Shown here piece after piece: positions 11,570-24,553 of a DNA stretch of 64,000 bases. Position numbers and translations under genes: made by a program. A model generated the notes under the pieces. The model ran no database searches, was not told the DNA's origin, and was given only the letters and a program-made list of their open reading frames with translations. The DNA is taken from assembly GCF_021018805.1 (NCBI RefSeq), contig NC_086283.1:15699162-15763161 (forward strand), read 5' to 3'. This DNA is from Prinia subflava (taxonomy: Eukaryota; Chordata; Aves; Passeriformes; Cisticolidae). Within the stretch, counting starts at the first letter, position 1. Each line of letters starts with the position of its first letter.

Positions 11570-12290
11570 CTCATTTATCAAGGGGAAGCTGCCGCATAGC
11601 TTTTGTCACCTTTGTCACTCTCCTCTGAATTTTTCATGTTTTATTTGCAGGTGAAGGAGCCAGAGTAGTACACACTGTTCAAAATGGGGATGAATTTTGG
11701 GGTTGTACTGGCGTTTAACAGTATTTTCTGTTATCTATCTGCTCTGTAAAACCTCCTATGATTTTACTCAGCATTTTCTAGGATTAAGCGGGTGTTTTCA
11801 TGGTCTTGCTCCTGAAAGTTACAGCTGGCTTAGAGCTCTTGTTGTTCACTTGAGTCTTGGATTGATTTTTCCAAGGTGCATCATCTTAAATCTGTTTCCA
11901 ATGAGTTTCACCTACCATTTTATTATCTAGCCTTGCCACCTTTAAAAATAACTTGGTAAATCTTTGGTCAGCCCTTGTTTTCACTACCTTGACCCACTAC
12001 TTTGTTTGATTGGGATATTTTCATTTTAGCTCTTGATCCTTTTTTAGACAGTTTATAAATGTGAGGAACAGCACAGCTCCTAACAGAGAGTTTTTAGGGA
12101 ATCTATCAGTGAGCTCCATCCACATCAAGAGCAGCCATTAACTTCTACAACTTGCATTCTGTCTTCAACTACTAACATATCCAGGCACCTCCCCCTACTG
12201 GAGCAAGTTTTCCCAGTTAAATTGATCCATCATTCCCATTTGTTCCCAATCTACTTTTAAAGAATCAGAGCAGGTGTTTTTCCCTCTATG
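11570..12290 (-). mobile_element. Ancient decayed CR1-type LINE fragment
   Basis: On the + strand, successive blocks follow the complement of an old amniote CR1 ORF2 region as I remember it: TTTGTCACTCTCCTCTGAA, GTAGTACACACTGTTCAAA, TATTTTCTGTTATCTATC, TTTTTCCAAGGTGCATCAT, GTTTCACCTACCATTTTATT, AGTTTATAAATGTGAGGAAC and GCCATTAACTTCTACAACTT. The sense strand is minus. Numerous stops and indels make it a relic, probably older than the bird radiation. Boundaries are approximate. Confidence 0.65.
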
Positions 12291-13179
12291 CTAGCCCTAA
12301 TAGGATATGTAAGGTACCAAAAGGTAGAAATACCAAAACCAACAGTGTGATACGAATTTTGTATGCAAAATAAATACAATACATTGTCACATAAATGATT
12401 GCCCCGCTATCAAGAAATATTCCCCTATTCTCTAAGAACAATTAACTACACAAGGTTTACAGTACTGGAAGGCATTCACTTACAGATAATGCAGAGCAAT
12501 TTGCAGACGAGGTTGATTGCGCTGGCAGGGTTTAACTGAAAAATAAAACAAAGATACACATTGATTGAAGCTATCTAAATAAAACATGAATGGCTTCTAA
12601 TGAAAACAGCAGGCAAAAGAGCACTTTGAGGCCTCACCAACAACATTTTTCTCAGTACGAGTTGTGAGGTAGCCAGAGCAAATAAGGTTCCTTGAATCAT
12701 TTACTAATTTATCACCTTAAGATACATCTTTTCAAGTTTATGGATTTATGAAATTACCTTCAATATTATTCACTCCCCTCACCTCTAAATATTTTCAGTA
12801 GCAGTTTTACAGATTTTAAAAAATACTGATAGTATAATCAATGGGGCGGTGTAGGTTATGTCAGAAGAGCTGCTACCTCTCTGTAACACAGACAATGCAC
12901 CTCACCATGCAGCACCAAAACCCACCTTTTTCTCTCTCTGGCCCTCGCCCTAAGAAGCAGCTTATCAGCCGGGGAAAACAGGTCCATGCTTCCTTCGGTC
13001 TTCACTGGTGTTTCCACTGACTTTTGTGGAACTACTCTGATTGTCTGGCTACCAGTGCCTGGTGATGGATGGAAAATTAATCTGACACATGCCTGTGGTT
13101 CTTCTCAAGTATGAATGGAATATTTTTATTCATTTGATGGAGTGGGTCTTTATTTGACATCCAGGCATTTCACTTCTGT
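12291..13179. other. Non-coding, nothing recognised
   Basis: AT-rich sequence with no supported gene or repeat family. Confidence 0.5.
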
Positions 13180-13400
13180 AGTATTCCACTTTCTTTGACA
13201 CTAGCTCGCAGTTCTTTCCAGCTACCAACAGATTTCATTATGTTTCTGTTTACTTACGCTTTAGTGTCATTAATGAGGATGTTGACTAAGTCAAGACCAG
13301 CCAGTAATCTCTGTGTTATGCTACCTGACAGCACCTCTCTGTTTTATGTGCAGTTATTTAGCACTACCCTGAGCCATGGACATCTTGCCAGCTCTCAGTA
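13180..13400 (-). mobile_element. Ancient CR1-type LINE fragment
   Basis: The portion around GTCATTAATGAGGATGTTGA and the following CCAG-rich block resemble the complement of the CR1 ORF2 segment that precedes the region seen at 11570-12290. Both lie on the same strand, so they may be pieces of related insertions. Degraded and non-coding. Confidence 0.4.
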
Positions 13401-13600
13401 CACTTGAGAGCAAAGCTGGTGAATAATTTATTAACAAATTTGTGTCTTATGTTCCTGCATAAAATACGTATCAACAGGCTGATTCTTACTGATTTGTTTT
13501 TTACTTGAAAAATAAGATACACTTAATGCAAACATGTTTTAGTGTGTGGGTTGCTGGCAAAGTTCATTAATACAATCTAGACTAATCTCTGATGTGATTC

Positions 13601-13636
<36 letters not shown>
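13601..13636. repeat. Compound dinucleotide microsatellite (TG)n-(TA)n
   Basis: About ten TG units pass directly into about eight TA units. Both halves can adopt alternative DNA structures (Z-DNA and easily melted DNA). Confidence 0.95.
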
Positions 13637-14635
13637 AATGTCCATATATAAATGGAGATTTATTCTTTATGAGATGTACAAGAGATGCCACATTTCTTTT
13701 ACCTTTATGTGTTCAGAGATAACTCTGTTGGTACTGTGTCTTTCATTTTTTAAAAGGATTTATTTCTCTGTCAAGCAGTCCCATCTCTTACTTTTGTTTT
13801 CCCTCTAGAAATGAATCCTATATTCACCTTTCACTAATGTATTGATTAGTCCCTGGTTGTTTTTCAGTTTTTGGTTGTAATTGCTATAGTAGAAAATCAG
13901 GCTGAATTTTTTCTTGATACACTTATCCTTGGGAAATAGATTCTTTATTATTTTTTTAAACTGTCTATTCAGTCATTAAATGTTTTGTCCTTGTTAAAAA
14001 GCTGATTTTAGTTTATCAAACAAAATGTATCTTTCAAGGATTCTTCAGAAAAAAATTATGTTTTCTGCTTTTTCCCCTCTTGTATTACTTGGCTGGGAAG
14101 GTGAGAGGCAAATCACCATAATACCTGGAGATCATCCAGAACCAGTGATTTGCATACATATGTATATAACTCTAATATTAATACATGCATTTCTTAGTCC
14201 CCAGAACTCTTCCTTAAAAATGTTTTTTCTCTTTCCTGTTCCTTTCAGTAAATTCATGCCCTACCATAAAAAGCAAAAATTTGCCACAGCCTCTGTAATA
14301 TAAACTGATACAATACACACAGGGAAAAATACATCTCAGTTTGAACTGTACTGCACTCAGTACATTTGGACTTGCAAGTTGATATCATATTTTTATTTTA
14401 TCACCTTAGAGTCACGAACTCCTAGGCAGGGGGTCTGTCCTGGTGCAGAAAGAGCTGCCTCTCACACGTGGATGGAACAATTCCTATACACCAGCAAGTA
14501 ACCACAACCTGGCTTTCTGCTGAGAAAAGGACATTTTATTTCAAGTGCCTAAGAGCAGCAATGTTGGTAAAAAAGGTTGCTATAAAGTGACAGATGCTTC
14601 ACCACCAGATCATTCAAATAGAATGAAAAATAGCA
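13637..14635. other. Non-coding, nothing recognised
   Basis: AT-rich sequence, no supported gene or identifiable element. Confidence 0.5.
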
Positions 14636-14712
14636 GGGGAAAAAAAAAACCCCACACACAAAAAAACCCAGAAAAAAAATCCCAACAACAAATGTAAAAA
14701 CCAAACAAAAGC
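14636..14712. repeat. A/C-rich low-complexity tract
   Basis: A GGGG is followed by an A10 run, then CCCCACACACA, A7 and CCC blocks, nearly free of T. It matches the other A/C tracts in composition. Confidence 0.7.
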
Positions 14713-14909
14713 CAGATTTGAAGAACAATGTTGCACTACTTTAGTGTATGTTCTATTTTCAGAAGGCGCTAAAGAAGCTGAAGCACAATAGGCAATGATT
14801 TTTACATTATTCAAAACAAAAAGTATTTGTAGAATAATGCCAATACACAGTGGCAGCCTGCGGGCTGTTGTTGAAGGGTAAATGTTTACAGGAATGCTGG
14901 GTGTGAGGC

Positions 14910-14992
14910 TGTATTGGGTTTGCATGGCACAGTTCCCATAGCAGAGGGGGTACAGGGGTGGCTTCTCTGAGAAGCTGCCAGAAACTTCCTCT
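14910..14992 (+). mobile_element. Truncated ERV LTR, 5' end only
   Basis: TGTATTGGGTTTGCATGGCA at the start and GGGGTGGCTTCTCTGAGAAG followed by CTGCCAGAAACTTCC match my memory of the 5' end of a common avian LTR (starting TGTGTTGGGTTTGC). Similarity fades near 14992, 50 bp before the CR1 at 15045. The 3' part is missing. Confidence 0.65.
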
Positions 14993-15044
14993 TTGTCTTG
15001 CAGGAGGGAGTGGTGGGGGGAAGGTATTTGTAAAATTTCACAAA

Positions 15045-15360
15045 ATCATAGAATAATAGAATAAACTAAGTTTGAGAGGACCTATGAGGGTCACCAGAGT
15101 CCAGCTCCTGGCCCTGCACAGCCCACCCCAAGGGTCATACCATGTGTCTGAGAATGTTGTCCGAATATTTCTTGAACTCTGTCAGGCTTGGTGTTGTGAC
15201 CAGTTTCCTAGGGTGCCTGTTCCAGTGTCCAGTCATGCTCTGGCTGAAGAACCTTTCCCAAATATCCAACCTAAACCTCCCTGGCCATGTCATTCCCTCG
15301 GGTCTCATCACTAGAGAATAGATCAGTGCCTGCCCATTCACTTCCCCTGTGAGGAATTTG
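15045..15360 (-). mobile_element. CR1 LINE, 5'-truncated copy
   Basis: The + strand begins ATCATAGAATAATAGAAT, the complement of the ATTCTATG-type CR1 tail. It continues through GAGAGGACCTATGAGGGTCA, CCAGCTCCTGGCCCTGCACA, TCTGGCTGAAGAACCTTTCC and AATATCCAACCTAAACCTCC, to CACTTCCCCTGTGAGGAA. This is the standard order of an antisense avian CR1 3' region, so the sense strand is minus. It is much less decayed than the copies at 2560 and 11570. Short frames inside it are not functional. Confidence 0.9.
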
Positions 15361-17895
15361 GTTTACTTCTCATTATCCTCTTCTGATTTTGGTTGGTGAA
15401 TGCCACATTCTTGATATTTGATCATGCACTTGAAGAAACTGGAAGGCAGCTGTGCTTTGAGAAACACGGGATGTAGGAAGAGAAAATCCAGGAGAACCCA
15501 CTTTTTCATGACTAGGGAAAAAAATTCCAGGGCAATCCTATTTTCCATTGATAACTTATTTGCTTAAACATGGAATTCCAACCTGACACTTAGAAAAACC
15601 AGCTAAAGCAGCTGTAGTAATGGAAAAAAGAAAAAAATAAACACCTACCTTTGTAGGAGTTCCAACCAATCACCCTCACAGAAGCCTTAGGAAAGGCTAG
15701 TGGAAAGGGGCACATCTGAGCTTGTTTTTAACCTAACTGCCATACGCATTCATAACAAATTGTCAGAACACTGATCTTGCTATTGGTCCAATATGTTAAT
15801 TTATTTATTAAAATTTAAACTGTGTTTAAAATGCATCTATTATGAGCTATCCATATATTTAAACTATAATGACGTTAAAAAGAAAAAAAACAAGTGAGGT
15901 GATTTTGTTTCTTTGATAGTCTTTTTAACTGCCAAACTCTTCCCATCCACCCCACAATAGCATGGGATAGTCGACCTTCCCACTTACTGAAAACAGTGAT
16001 TCTTTTTCTTTGAACTTTTTGCAAGCTAAGGAAAAGCTGCTTTCCCTGGCATGGGATAGAAGTCCACAAAAAGAGAGGGTCCCTCACATTTGCTTTCAGA
16101 CTCTTGGAGAACTTATAAATACTTTGTGACTGCTCTTAGAAAAACATGAATTTAGCAACCACTTTCTTTGGGGATGGATCCTTGGCTTCTGCAAACCATC
16201 AGAGCTGAGTTGAAATCAGTTATGCAGTGTGGCATTTTGCTTCAGCTCCTTGCTATAAGTCATTAAATCCCAAACTGAGAATGGCTGTGTCAAAACGCTT
16301 GGATCACCTGCTCAGCTAGAAAAGCAGCAAAGTCTAAGGATTTAGCTATATTAGATGCACACATGAAGATAATTCTGGGAAATTAAAATCCTGCTTGGGT
16401 GAATTTTTACATTTTGATTCTGGGAGGAAATGCGGGCATACAAATTATATGTGTTCAAGACCTACTGCCTTTCAGTTCAGCTGGTATCACCACATATCAT
16501 CCTCAGCTGTGAAAATCCTTCCTAGCTGCCATAAACTGCTCTGTATGTACGGACCTTACAGTGTTTCTGCAAGTAACAAAAAGCATCCTAACAAGGGGCA
16601 TATTTTTATTTTTCTGGTGTGTCTTTGGACCATAAAGCCACCAGAAGGTATGGACAGCAGAAACAGGGATTGATGTTCTCTGTCTCTTCCAATCTGAGAA
16701 CTAGAAGGCATCAAATGAAACTGGCAAGGCTAGTTTTGAAACAGAGAAAGGAAATCCTTTTTCATGGCACTTGGCCTTAGAATGGGGGACTCAGGGCTGC
16801 GGAACAGTGGAGCTGCTGGGGACTCAAGCACATGTGAAAAAGCAGTGGGGCACATTCAAAGATCAGAGCTGCTTTCAGAGTTGTCAAATGCCAAGCCTCC
16901 CACATCAGGTGTAGCAATGCAACCTGCAGCATCTGTGACAGCACCCTGGTTAAGCACCACTCTGTGCTTACCCTACCCATATTTCATTGGGGACGATACT
17001 GGAGTGATCAGCAGATCCACTGCCCATTTTCTTATATTCTGGTTGTTCTATGCTGTAGTTCTGCCATATGATTCTTCCATTGTTGCCTGTTGGCAAATGG
17101 TTTGTATGTTGGATAGACAAAATGACTGGATTCTCTTGAGAACTGAGCTACTACTTAACCATCTTCTGCTTGTTCTTTAGCTTGCACTTGCGTTTTGCCT
17201 CTGTGTTCAGTTGTCTTTATTTATGGAATTTACCTTGTGCTAATGGAAGCTTCAGTTTTCTGTGGATAAATTATTCAGGGGGAGAAGGAATGGAAGCCCC
17301 TTCAGACTGTTCTAAACTGAGGGCTATGACAAAAAATAAATAAAAAGAAAAGTAAGTCAAGAGTTAGCCTGGCAACAAAATATTACTTCATTAAAAAAAA
17401 AATCTGAAACAATCCACATTTAAAGGAATAAAATACTGTAAAAGCATCCATAAACACATCTATATTAGCAAACTTCAGACAATATATTTCTGTGGGAGGT
17501 TAATGTAAAGAAGTATGTTTCATTTGTGAAAAATCTGTGATAATATCTACTTGTTTCCCCATTTTTCAATCAATCACTTTTTAAAATGTGTCATTCCATA
17601 TCTATCTGGTTGATTCAGGTTGAGGTGTAGATGTAGTCCTAATTCTTGCTCCATTCTCATGGCAATGGGAAATCACTATCTAATTATATGCTAAGTTGAG
17701 AATTCAGGTTTCAACTTGTTTTGTTGTTTGAGGGATTCCTTTTGTTTTTCTTCTTTTTTTTTTTTCCTTTGGAGAGATCTTCTTGTTGCCACAGGCATTC
17801 AACAGAGATGATTCATTCTGGATGGGAGAAATCAGCTTTGTCATGATAGCAAGGGGAAGAGCTCAGTTATTATAGGAATTATAATTTGCAATATT
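15361..17895. other. Non-coding, nothing recognised
   Basis: No supported gene. The 138-residue frame at 16764-17180 has no recognisable motif or acceptor/donor framing. A T-rich run lies near 17745-17766. Confidence 0.5.
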
Positions 17896-17970
17896 TATAT
17901 TTTTGTTATATATTTGTATATATATATAGAGAGAGAGAGTATACAAATATATTATATTTGTATATACTTT
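17896..17970. repeat. AT microsatellite with GA run and inverted repeat
   Basis: TATATATATA is followed by AGAGAGAGAG (17929-17939) and then more AT. TTTGTATA on the left and TATACAAA on the right are complementary, so a hairpin with the GA run in the loop is possible. Confidence 0.75.
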
Positions 17971-19040
17971 TATTTTATCCTACCCTATGTAAATTTATTA
18001 TGTAATTACGTAATCCACTAGGAATTAGATGATTCTAATTTTGCTGATGACTACTGGGTCTCCCCAGATATTATAGAGCAGAACTTCACCTGGTGTGGGA
18101 AGCCAGTGCGTAGGTGGTAGAAGAGATTTTGATAAATTCTGGTTCAGCCTCAATGATTTGAATACTCTCTGGCTTGTTTTATGCACCACAACTTCTGCTT
18201 TTAGGCATTACAACATTTTTCCTTGGTGCAAGTAGATTCTTATCTTCAGGTAATCCTGTAAATTTTCTCACTCCTCTGAACTTGCCCAAAAGTGGCACAG
18301 CATTTAGAAGGAGCCACAATTTCTCAGTAAGGGAAATTAATTATCCAAGCCACCTGTTCCTCAGCTTTCCAAAAAGAAAAAGATTAAAGTAGAGTTGTCT
18401 TCTGTAATGTTAATAGCTGCACTCTAAGAATTAAGGGGATTGCAAAGTTATTTGACTTAGCCCACCAATGGTAATGACATGTGGTTACCACGGAGAAAAT
18501 TCATACTGCATTTAGTAATTCATAGTCCTGATTGTAGAAACCTATTCTTTTGCATTGTGATGAACAAGCCTAGGAAACCAGACACGGGAGTCATAAAATT
18601 GTCCTGGCAAGAAAAAAATGTGTCTGAGTTGGGGTCAAGTCATATTTAGTTTGCTCTCTTCAAAATGAAGCAAGCATTTACCTGGTAGGAGTGATCTACT
18701 GACATGTAGTAGACCATAAGAATGCTAAATAGAAAATTAATGAGACGTTATCACTATGACCTCAGATTTGTAAGAATTATAAGGGGGCACCTGTGTTACA
18801 CCAACTTTTGGCCTATTTCCCTTTGTGAAGGCAGGCTGAACTGGATTAAATGGGAATTAGAGAAAATCTAACTTTGAGTATTTTTCAAAAATCTGAAGAG
18901 CAATACACACAAGCACAATTGCATAGTACCAGCTCTACAGCTAAAACAATGCATTTCATCATGTCAAGCCCCCCTCTTGAGGCAACCTGTGGAAATTGAT
19001 TGCACCCAGCAGATTAAAATATTGATGATACAGGTGAACC
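17971..19040. other. Non-coding, nothing recognised
   Basis: AT-rich sequence without a supported gene or repeat family. Confidence 0.5.
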
Positions 19041-19096
19041 AGATTGGAACTAGATGTTCTTTATGGTCCCCTCCAACCCAAATCATTCTATGATTC
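19041..19096 (+). mobile_element. CR1 LINE 3' tail
   Basis: GGAACTAGATGTTCTTTATG, GTCCCCTCCAACCC and then ATTCTATGATTCT are the diagnostic CR1 3' terminus in sense orientation. Only the last about 56 bp are retained, as expected of severe 5' truncation. Confidence 0.9.
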
Positions 19097-22000
19097 TTCA
19101 AGATTTGCAACACATCTGAAGCCCATGGTCTTCCTTACTCTTCAGGCTGTTCCTTGAAATATACATCAAAGGATTTTTAAAGTCCTGACACTGGGATTCA
19201 GAGCCCCATGTGTCCCACAGCCTGTCTTAACCCTTTCCTTCAAATTCTATCATAACATGGCTTTTTAACATCTACACCATCTACTACGCAGGAATAGGGG
19301 GTTTTGCCTAAAGTCCTGGGATTTGTAATACCTCTCTGCTCAACTGGACAAAAGACGTATTTTACTTGGAGTGAAAGTTTTCCTGCTCCTGTCCTGTTTC
19401 TGTCCTTGCCTTCAACTAATACTAAGACTAATGCCACTTCACAGTGACCATGGTGAGCCTGTATTATGGTCCATGTATTTTTTAAGAGGCTGACAAGGAA
19501 CATCTGTCCAGGCAGGAAAAAAGCTGTGGAAAAAGTTACGGGGATTAAGTTTTCTGCATTTTACATTATAATGACATTTCCAATTACTTGAGAACCGCAT
19601 GATTGCCTTCCATAGCTCCTGGGAATCTTGACTCAGTGAGTGAGAAATGTACTTTTAAATAATGGCACTCACTCTAGATTTTCTTCTTAAGAATGCATCG
19701 GGCCTTTATGGATCAGCTTCTTCCTACAATCCCAATCACAGTGTAAGTCTGCCCTCTGATACCACCTGCATGCAAATCCTTCATGCATTATTCTTAGCAA
19801 ACTGAATCCTTCTGGTGAAAAGTCTACAGGTTGCTGTCATTGTCTGTAGCTCTCCTGGTCACCAAGTTCACTGTAATTTTGGCTGGGCTTTTTATTTGGT
19901 TTATTTTTCCTGTTCATCCTGGGTTTTTTGCTTTCTGATACTATATCATTCTTAACCAACAGTAACCATATTCCTCCCAACATTGGGAAAAACAACTCTT
20001 GAAATTGGAGTGAGGAGAGGAAACATGGCACTGGTCATTCAATCAGTATTTTGTCTTGTGCTTCAAAAAACAGAGCAGCAATTCCACAGGCAGCTCTGAG
20101 CCTTATCATCCTTATGAATCTTATGATTGACCATGATTCTTACTAGAGTTTGGACTATGCAGCTGAAAAACAAAGGTAAGCCTGACTTTGTAGGATATCT
20201 GGAATGAAACTACTCTTTCCTTTCCTTCCTGTCAGGGGGAACTGTCAGGAATAAGCTGCTTTGGAAATTTGGTTGTCTAGAGGCTGAAACAGGGAGATAG
20301 TGTTTTTTGGATAATCTGACTCCAGTTATTACATCATACTGGTACAAGAGGGGAGCTAAAACCTAGCAATTAAATAGCATTTAAACCAGCTATAAAACCA
20401 CAGAAATTCAAGGTAAAGTCTTTGAAGTTTAACAATGAAAAGCATCTGATTCCTACTTTTATTTCCAGTTTTTATACAGAAGAGTTAAAATTTATATGAG
20501 ATTGTTTTCCCATTGCACATTACCACGCCTGCACATTTCCCATCTCCCCAAGCAGTACTGGTGCCTCTACACTGCTAAACCCATCAGACTACTGAGAACA
20601 TGGGTCTGGAACAAAGAGTGATCTACTCTAATTACTTTTAGAAGCAATTGTACTTAAGAAGCACATGTATTTATTATGAATTGTTAAGTTTTCCTTTATC
20701 CATACATAATGAATTTATTAGTTGAGCAATTTAGTACACCCTTGTTTTCAATTTAATTGGATGCCTTTTAATGCCCATATTTAACCTTCAAGCTGAAAGG
20801 ATTGATACTCCTTTGAGAGTTGTATTTTTCTTCTTCCATATTATGCATTTATATCGCTGTCTCTGTTGTGAAAGGCTTGTGTGTTCCAGGTGGTTATGAG
20901 GCTAAAAACCAACTAATTTGTGCATGCAATAAAATAATTTATTATAAAAGCTTGTCAAAAGCATAGAAGTAGAGTCAATGTATTTTTGAACTTTGAAAGC
21001 GACTTTCATGTGGAAAAACGTTTTTAAATTTTAGCTGAATACAAAATAATTTTTTAAAAAAGGTCAGTTTTAAAGACAGAGCATTCTAATAATTCTTTTT
21101 TCTAAAAAGAAATTATTGATATTGACCTTCTAAAGACAAGACTACAGCAGTTTGAGATAAAGCCAGAAATGTTTAGACCAAAAAATTAAGAGGAAGCAGA
21201 ATTTCTAACAATGTACTGAACTAATTTTTTTCAAAAACAATTACAATCAGGTAACAAATCATGATTATATATTATTAAAATGATTTTTTTTTCTTTCAGC
21301 TAAATATTTTTAAATCTCTTGAAATTTGGAATTGCCAGATTTAAGACACATTGAATGGAACCATAAATTATTCCAATGTTTCAATGCCTCCATAGAGGTC
21401 AGAATATATATCCATACTGACAGTTCCAGGAACTTATTCCCACATGCTCAACCAACTTTGTTGTTACTGCTGAAGTCACTGAGAGCTGGTTACCAAAGTA
21501 TCTTGGCAAATGTGCTTCTTGATGCTCTTGTTGGTGCAAGATTACTTTGGATGTTTCTGACCTCTTCCTTCAGATTTGTCTACATAATTTGGTTGATGCA
21601 TTAAAAAAAATCACAAACACTTGAAGAATCTAGGATAGAAATTATGTTTGTCTCATCTGTTTGGTGATTCTGTCATACATCTTTCTATAGTTATGTTTCA
21701 ATAGGAATATTAAATTATTTGGCTATATTTAAGTTTTATTAGCCTCTAGATATAAGGGACATGATATATTAAGAAAATGATCATAAAACCATAAGACTCA
21801 TGAAATCTTGTTGATGCTGTGTTTCTTCTCTTTTCGTGACCAAGACTAGAACATTTGAGTCAGGCAATCTACCAGCTGCTGTTCATATTTTCAGCAAGAG
21901 GTTTTCACAGATCTGAAACTTTTAAGGGTTTAGGAGGTGGCAGGCCTATTCAGCTTTGCTGATATGTCATTAAATGCAAATGCCTACATTAGTACAGCAT

Positions 22001-23050
22001 TAAATTTCAAAATTCAAACCATAATTCATGAAAACTGAAAGCTAAAGTTCCCACACTGATGCTAAATCAATCGTACTGCTCAGATTATGCACATTCAGTC
22101 GTATATAGAACTGCAGAAACCAGGCAGCTGAATTAATATCTGCATACTCTGGCCAACTTCAGCACAGAGCCTTAGCAGCTGAATGAACCAGCCCTAGCTC
22201 TTTGAAAAGTGAGCCTGGACCAAGGGGAAGAGACTTGGGGAAGAAAAATGCACAGATGTGTGAGACTACAGTTCGCATTGGACTTTGGGGTTCTATCTGT
22301 TCTGGACACTCAGAGAAATATTCCTAATAAATTTCTCCACACCTTTGCTGGAAAGTTTTGTCCTCCCTTCTGCTTGGACACCAAACAGTTCAGACAAACA
22401 AATAAACAAGTTTATAACAACAAAATGCCTGAGAGATGCGTTTTGAGACAGGAATTTTATTTCCTTGGTCTTGAGCCGGCAACCTGAGCCTGTCTAAGCA
22501 TTTCAATACATGACCTGCACTAGGCCCTGAGGGCACTGGCCATGCTCCTTCAGTCTAAAGGACAAACTGACTTTTGCTGCTAATTTAAATCACAACAGAA
22601 GGCAGCTAAAGAGTTAGGGTCCTCTCATCATAGGGAGTAATGCTATTTTGAGTAGCCCAATTTTATCCCACCCTTTCATGTCTACTTATTATTGCTAATT
22701 TTTTTGTCTTCCAGTTCTGGAGCCTACTCCAAAATTCACACATAGTGAGTTCTAGACATAAACAAGAAGAAAGACAATAGTTTATTTAGTTACCAGAAAT
22801 TGGCACTTTTGCTGGGAAGATTAATAAAGCTTCAGTCAACTGTTAACCAGAAGACTCAGTCTTTTGATTAAATACTGTGCAAAAGTCTTCTAGACTTTTG
22901 ATTTGTCCCAAGGATTTATTAGTGGGACTATTACACACTACACACACTTACCCTTCCCCACCCATTTACAGCCTCAAAGAATTGAGTGCCACATCAACAA
23001 GGGTATTCACAAACCATTTAGTACTTGCAGGACTTGAGCTGTATAGGATA
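19097..23050. other. Non-coding, nothing recognised
   Basis: AT-rich sequence; short frames only. 20630-21300 is notably AT-rich, with many TAAT and AATTAA motifs. No mobile element is identified. Confidence 0.5.
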
Positions 23051-23170
23051 AGAAAAAAAAAAAAACACAAAAAACCCCCAAAAAACCCAAAAAAACCCAA
23101 AAAACCCGACAACCCCCCCCCACAAAAACCCCAAAAAACCCCACCCAACCAAAGACAAAAATCCAAACCA
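23051..23170. repeat. A/C-only tract with G-quadruplex potential on the minus strand
   Basis: Runs of A (up to 13) alternate with C runs of 3, 4, 5 and 9. G and T are almost absent from the + strand. The minus strand therefore carries at least seven G3+ runs with short T-rich loops, well above the four needed for a quadruplex. Frames across it on both strands are compositional artefacts. Confidence 0.85.
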
Positions 23171-24553
23171 GACAAACCTGTAGTGTAACATTACCCAAGA
23201 GATGGTGATGTCAGCCTGTTTAGCTTCTTGCACAATTTTATAAGTGAACATTTTTGCTCTTGTAAAACTGAGTGAATTGTTTTCTGAATTGCATATGGTC
23301 CATTCATTTTTTTTTAAAAAGCCAGCATTTCATTTTTGGTTCTGATTCCTGATTATTCAGGCTTTGCTTTAAGCTGTGTAAATCCAAGCACCGTTCTGGT
23401 TTGACAAATTGCTATTTCACTTCACCTTCACTGGAATGGAGCCTTTTTGGAAAAATATTTTACATTATGGAACATTACACCAATGTAAAAGTGGTAATTG
23501 ATACACATATCGCATATTACCAAAACAAAATACCAATTTTTTATACACCCAAGTAGCTCTAAATTTTGTTGTCAAAGTTTTTCTTATCTTTAGGTGAAAT
23601 TCCTCCTCCAAATGTTATAAATTCCTGCAGAAAAGACATGTAGCAACTCTATGTTTTTCAACTGACCAATTTACAATAGATTAAAACAGTGAATTGTGTG
23701 AATAAGGCTGCTATTTGACAATTTAAATTTAAATGTAATATATTTAATTTGCAATTTTCTACTGAAATTTAGAAATTTTCTGTTTGGTTACCCAAGCAAA
23801 TTTAAGTATGCTACACAACGGCTATCAAAATTGTGGCTAATCTTCATATCTCCAGTGTCAAATGAGGCCCAGTGCAGGCTCCAGTTTTTCTTCTCCTGAA
23901 TGTTTTTTTTTTTTAACTGAAAATCGAGTTTGTTTTTCACTATTTCAAAGCCCTTTGGAAAAGCACATACATTTGCATGGGTGTAAGTATAATTTTGCAC
24001 TTTCATATGCATTTTCCAAAGCCAATATCTGGGTGTTTGCCCCAGGACTGGGATAATACTCTCTGGAATTTGGCTGCTAAGCTTTGATGAGGACAGTCCT
24101 TCCAGTCCTGGGTGTCCAGGGGGGAGCTGCAGAAGATGTGACACCCTCGGTGCTGCTGGAGGCTGGTGAGGGCGGTGACCCAAAAAATCCCATAACAGGA
24201 TATACAGGAGTGTTCCCTAATGTCATAAAGCCTAATCACAAAGAGGAGAAAATTATAAAGCAATTATAATGCCCTGTGCAGCTTGGATTGAACTGTGCAT
24301 GTCTTGTTACTCTATCCTTGGCCCTTTCTTCTTCAAGCCATAGGAAAGGACAAAACAGGAAGTCAAAGTGCCTAATTTTATAGAGGAGTGCACTCCTTCC
24401 TACCTCAAGCTCCAAAGAGTTTCAAAGAGATGGAAAAACAGATAAATCAAACCTCTTAAAGGAAATCACATATTTGCTGAGTGGCCATCCTATCCAACCT
24501 GTTTACACGTGATAACCCAGCAAGAAGAGACTGAGATTGTTACAGAGGATGGG
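23171..24553. other. Non-coding, nothing recognised
   Basis: No supported gene. A slightly GC-richer patch at 24080-24180 has no recognisable coding signature. Confidence 0.5.
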
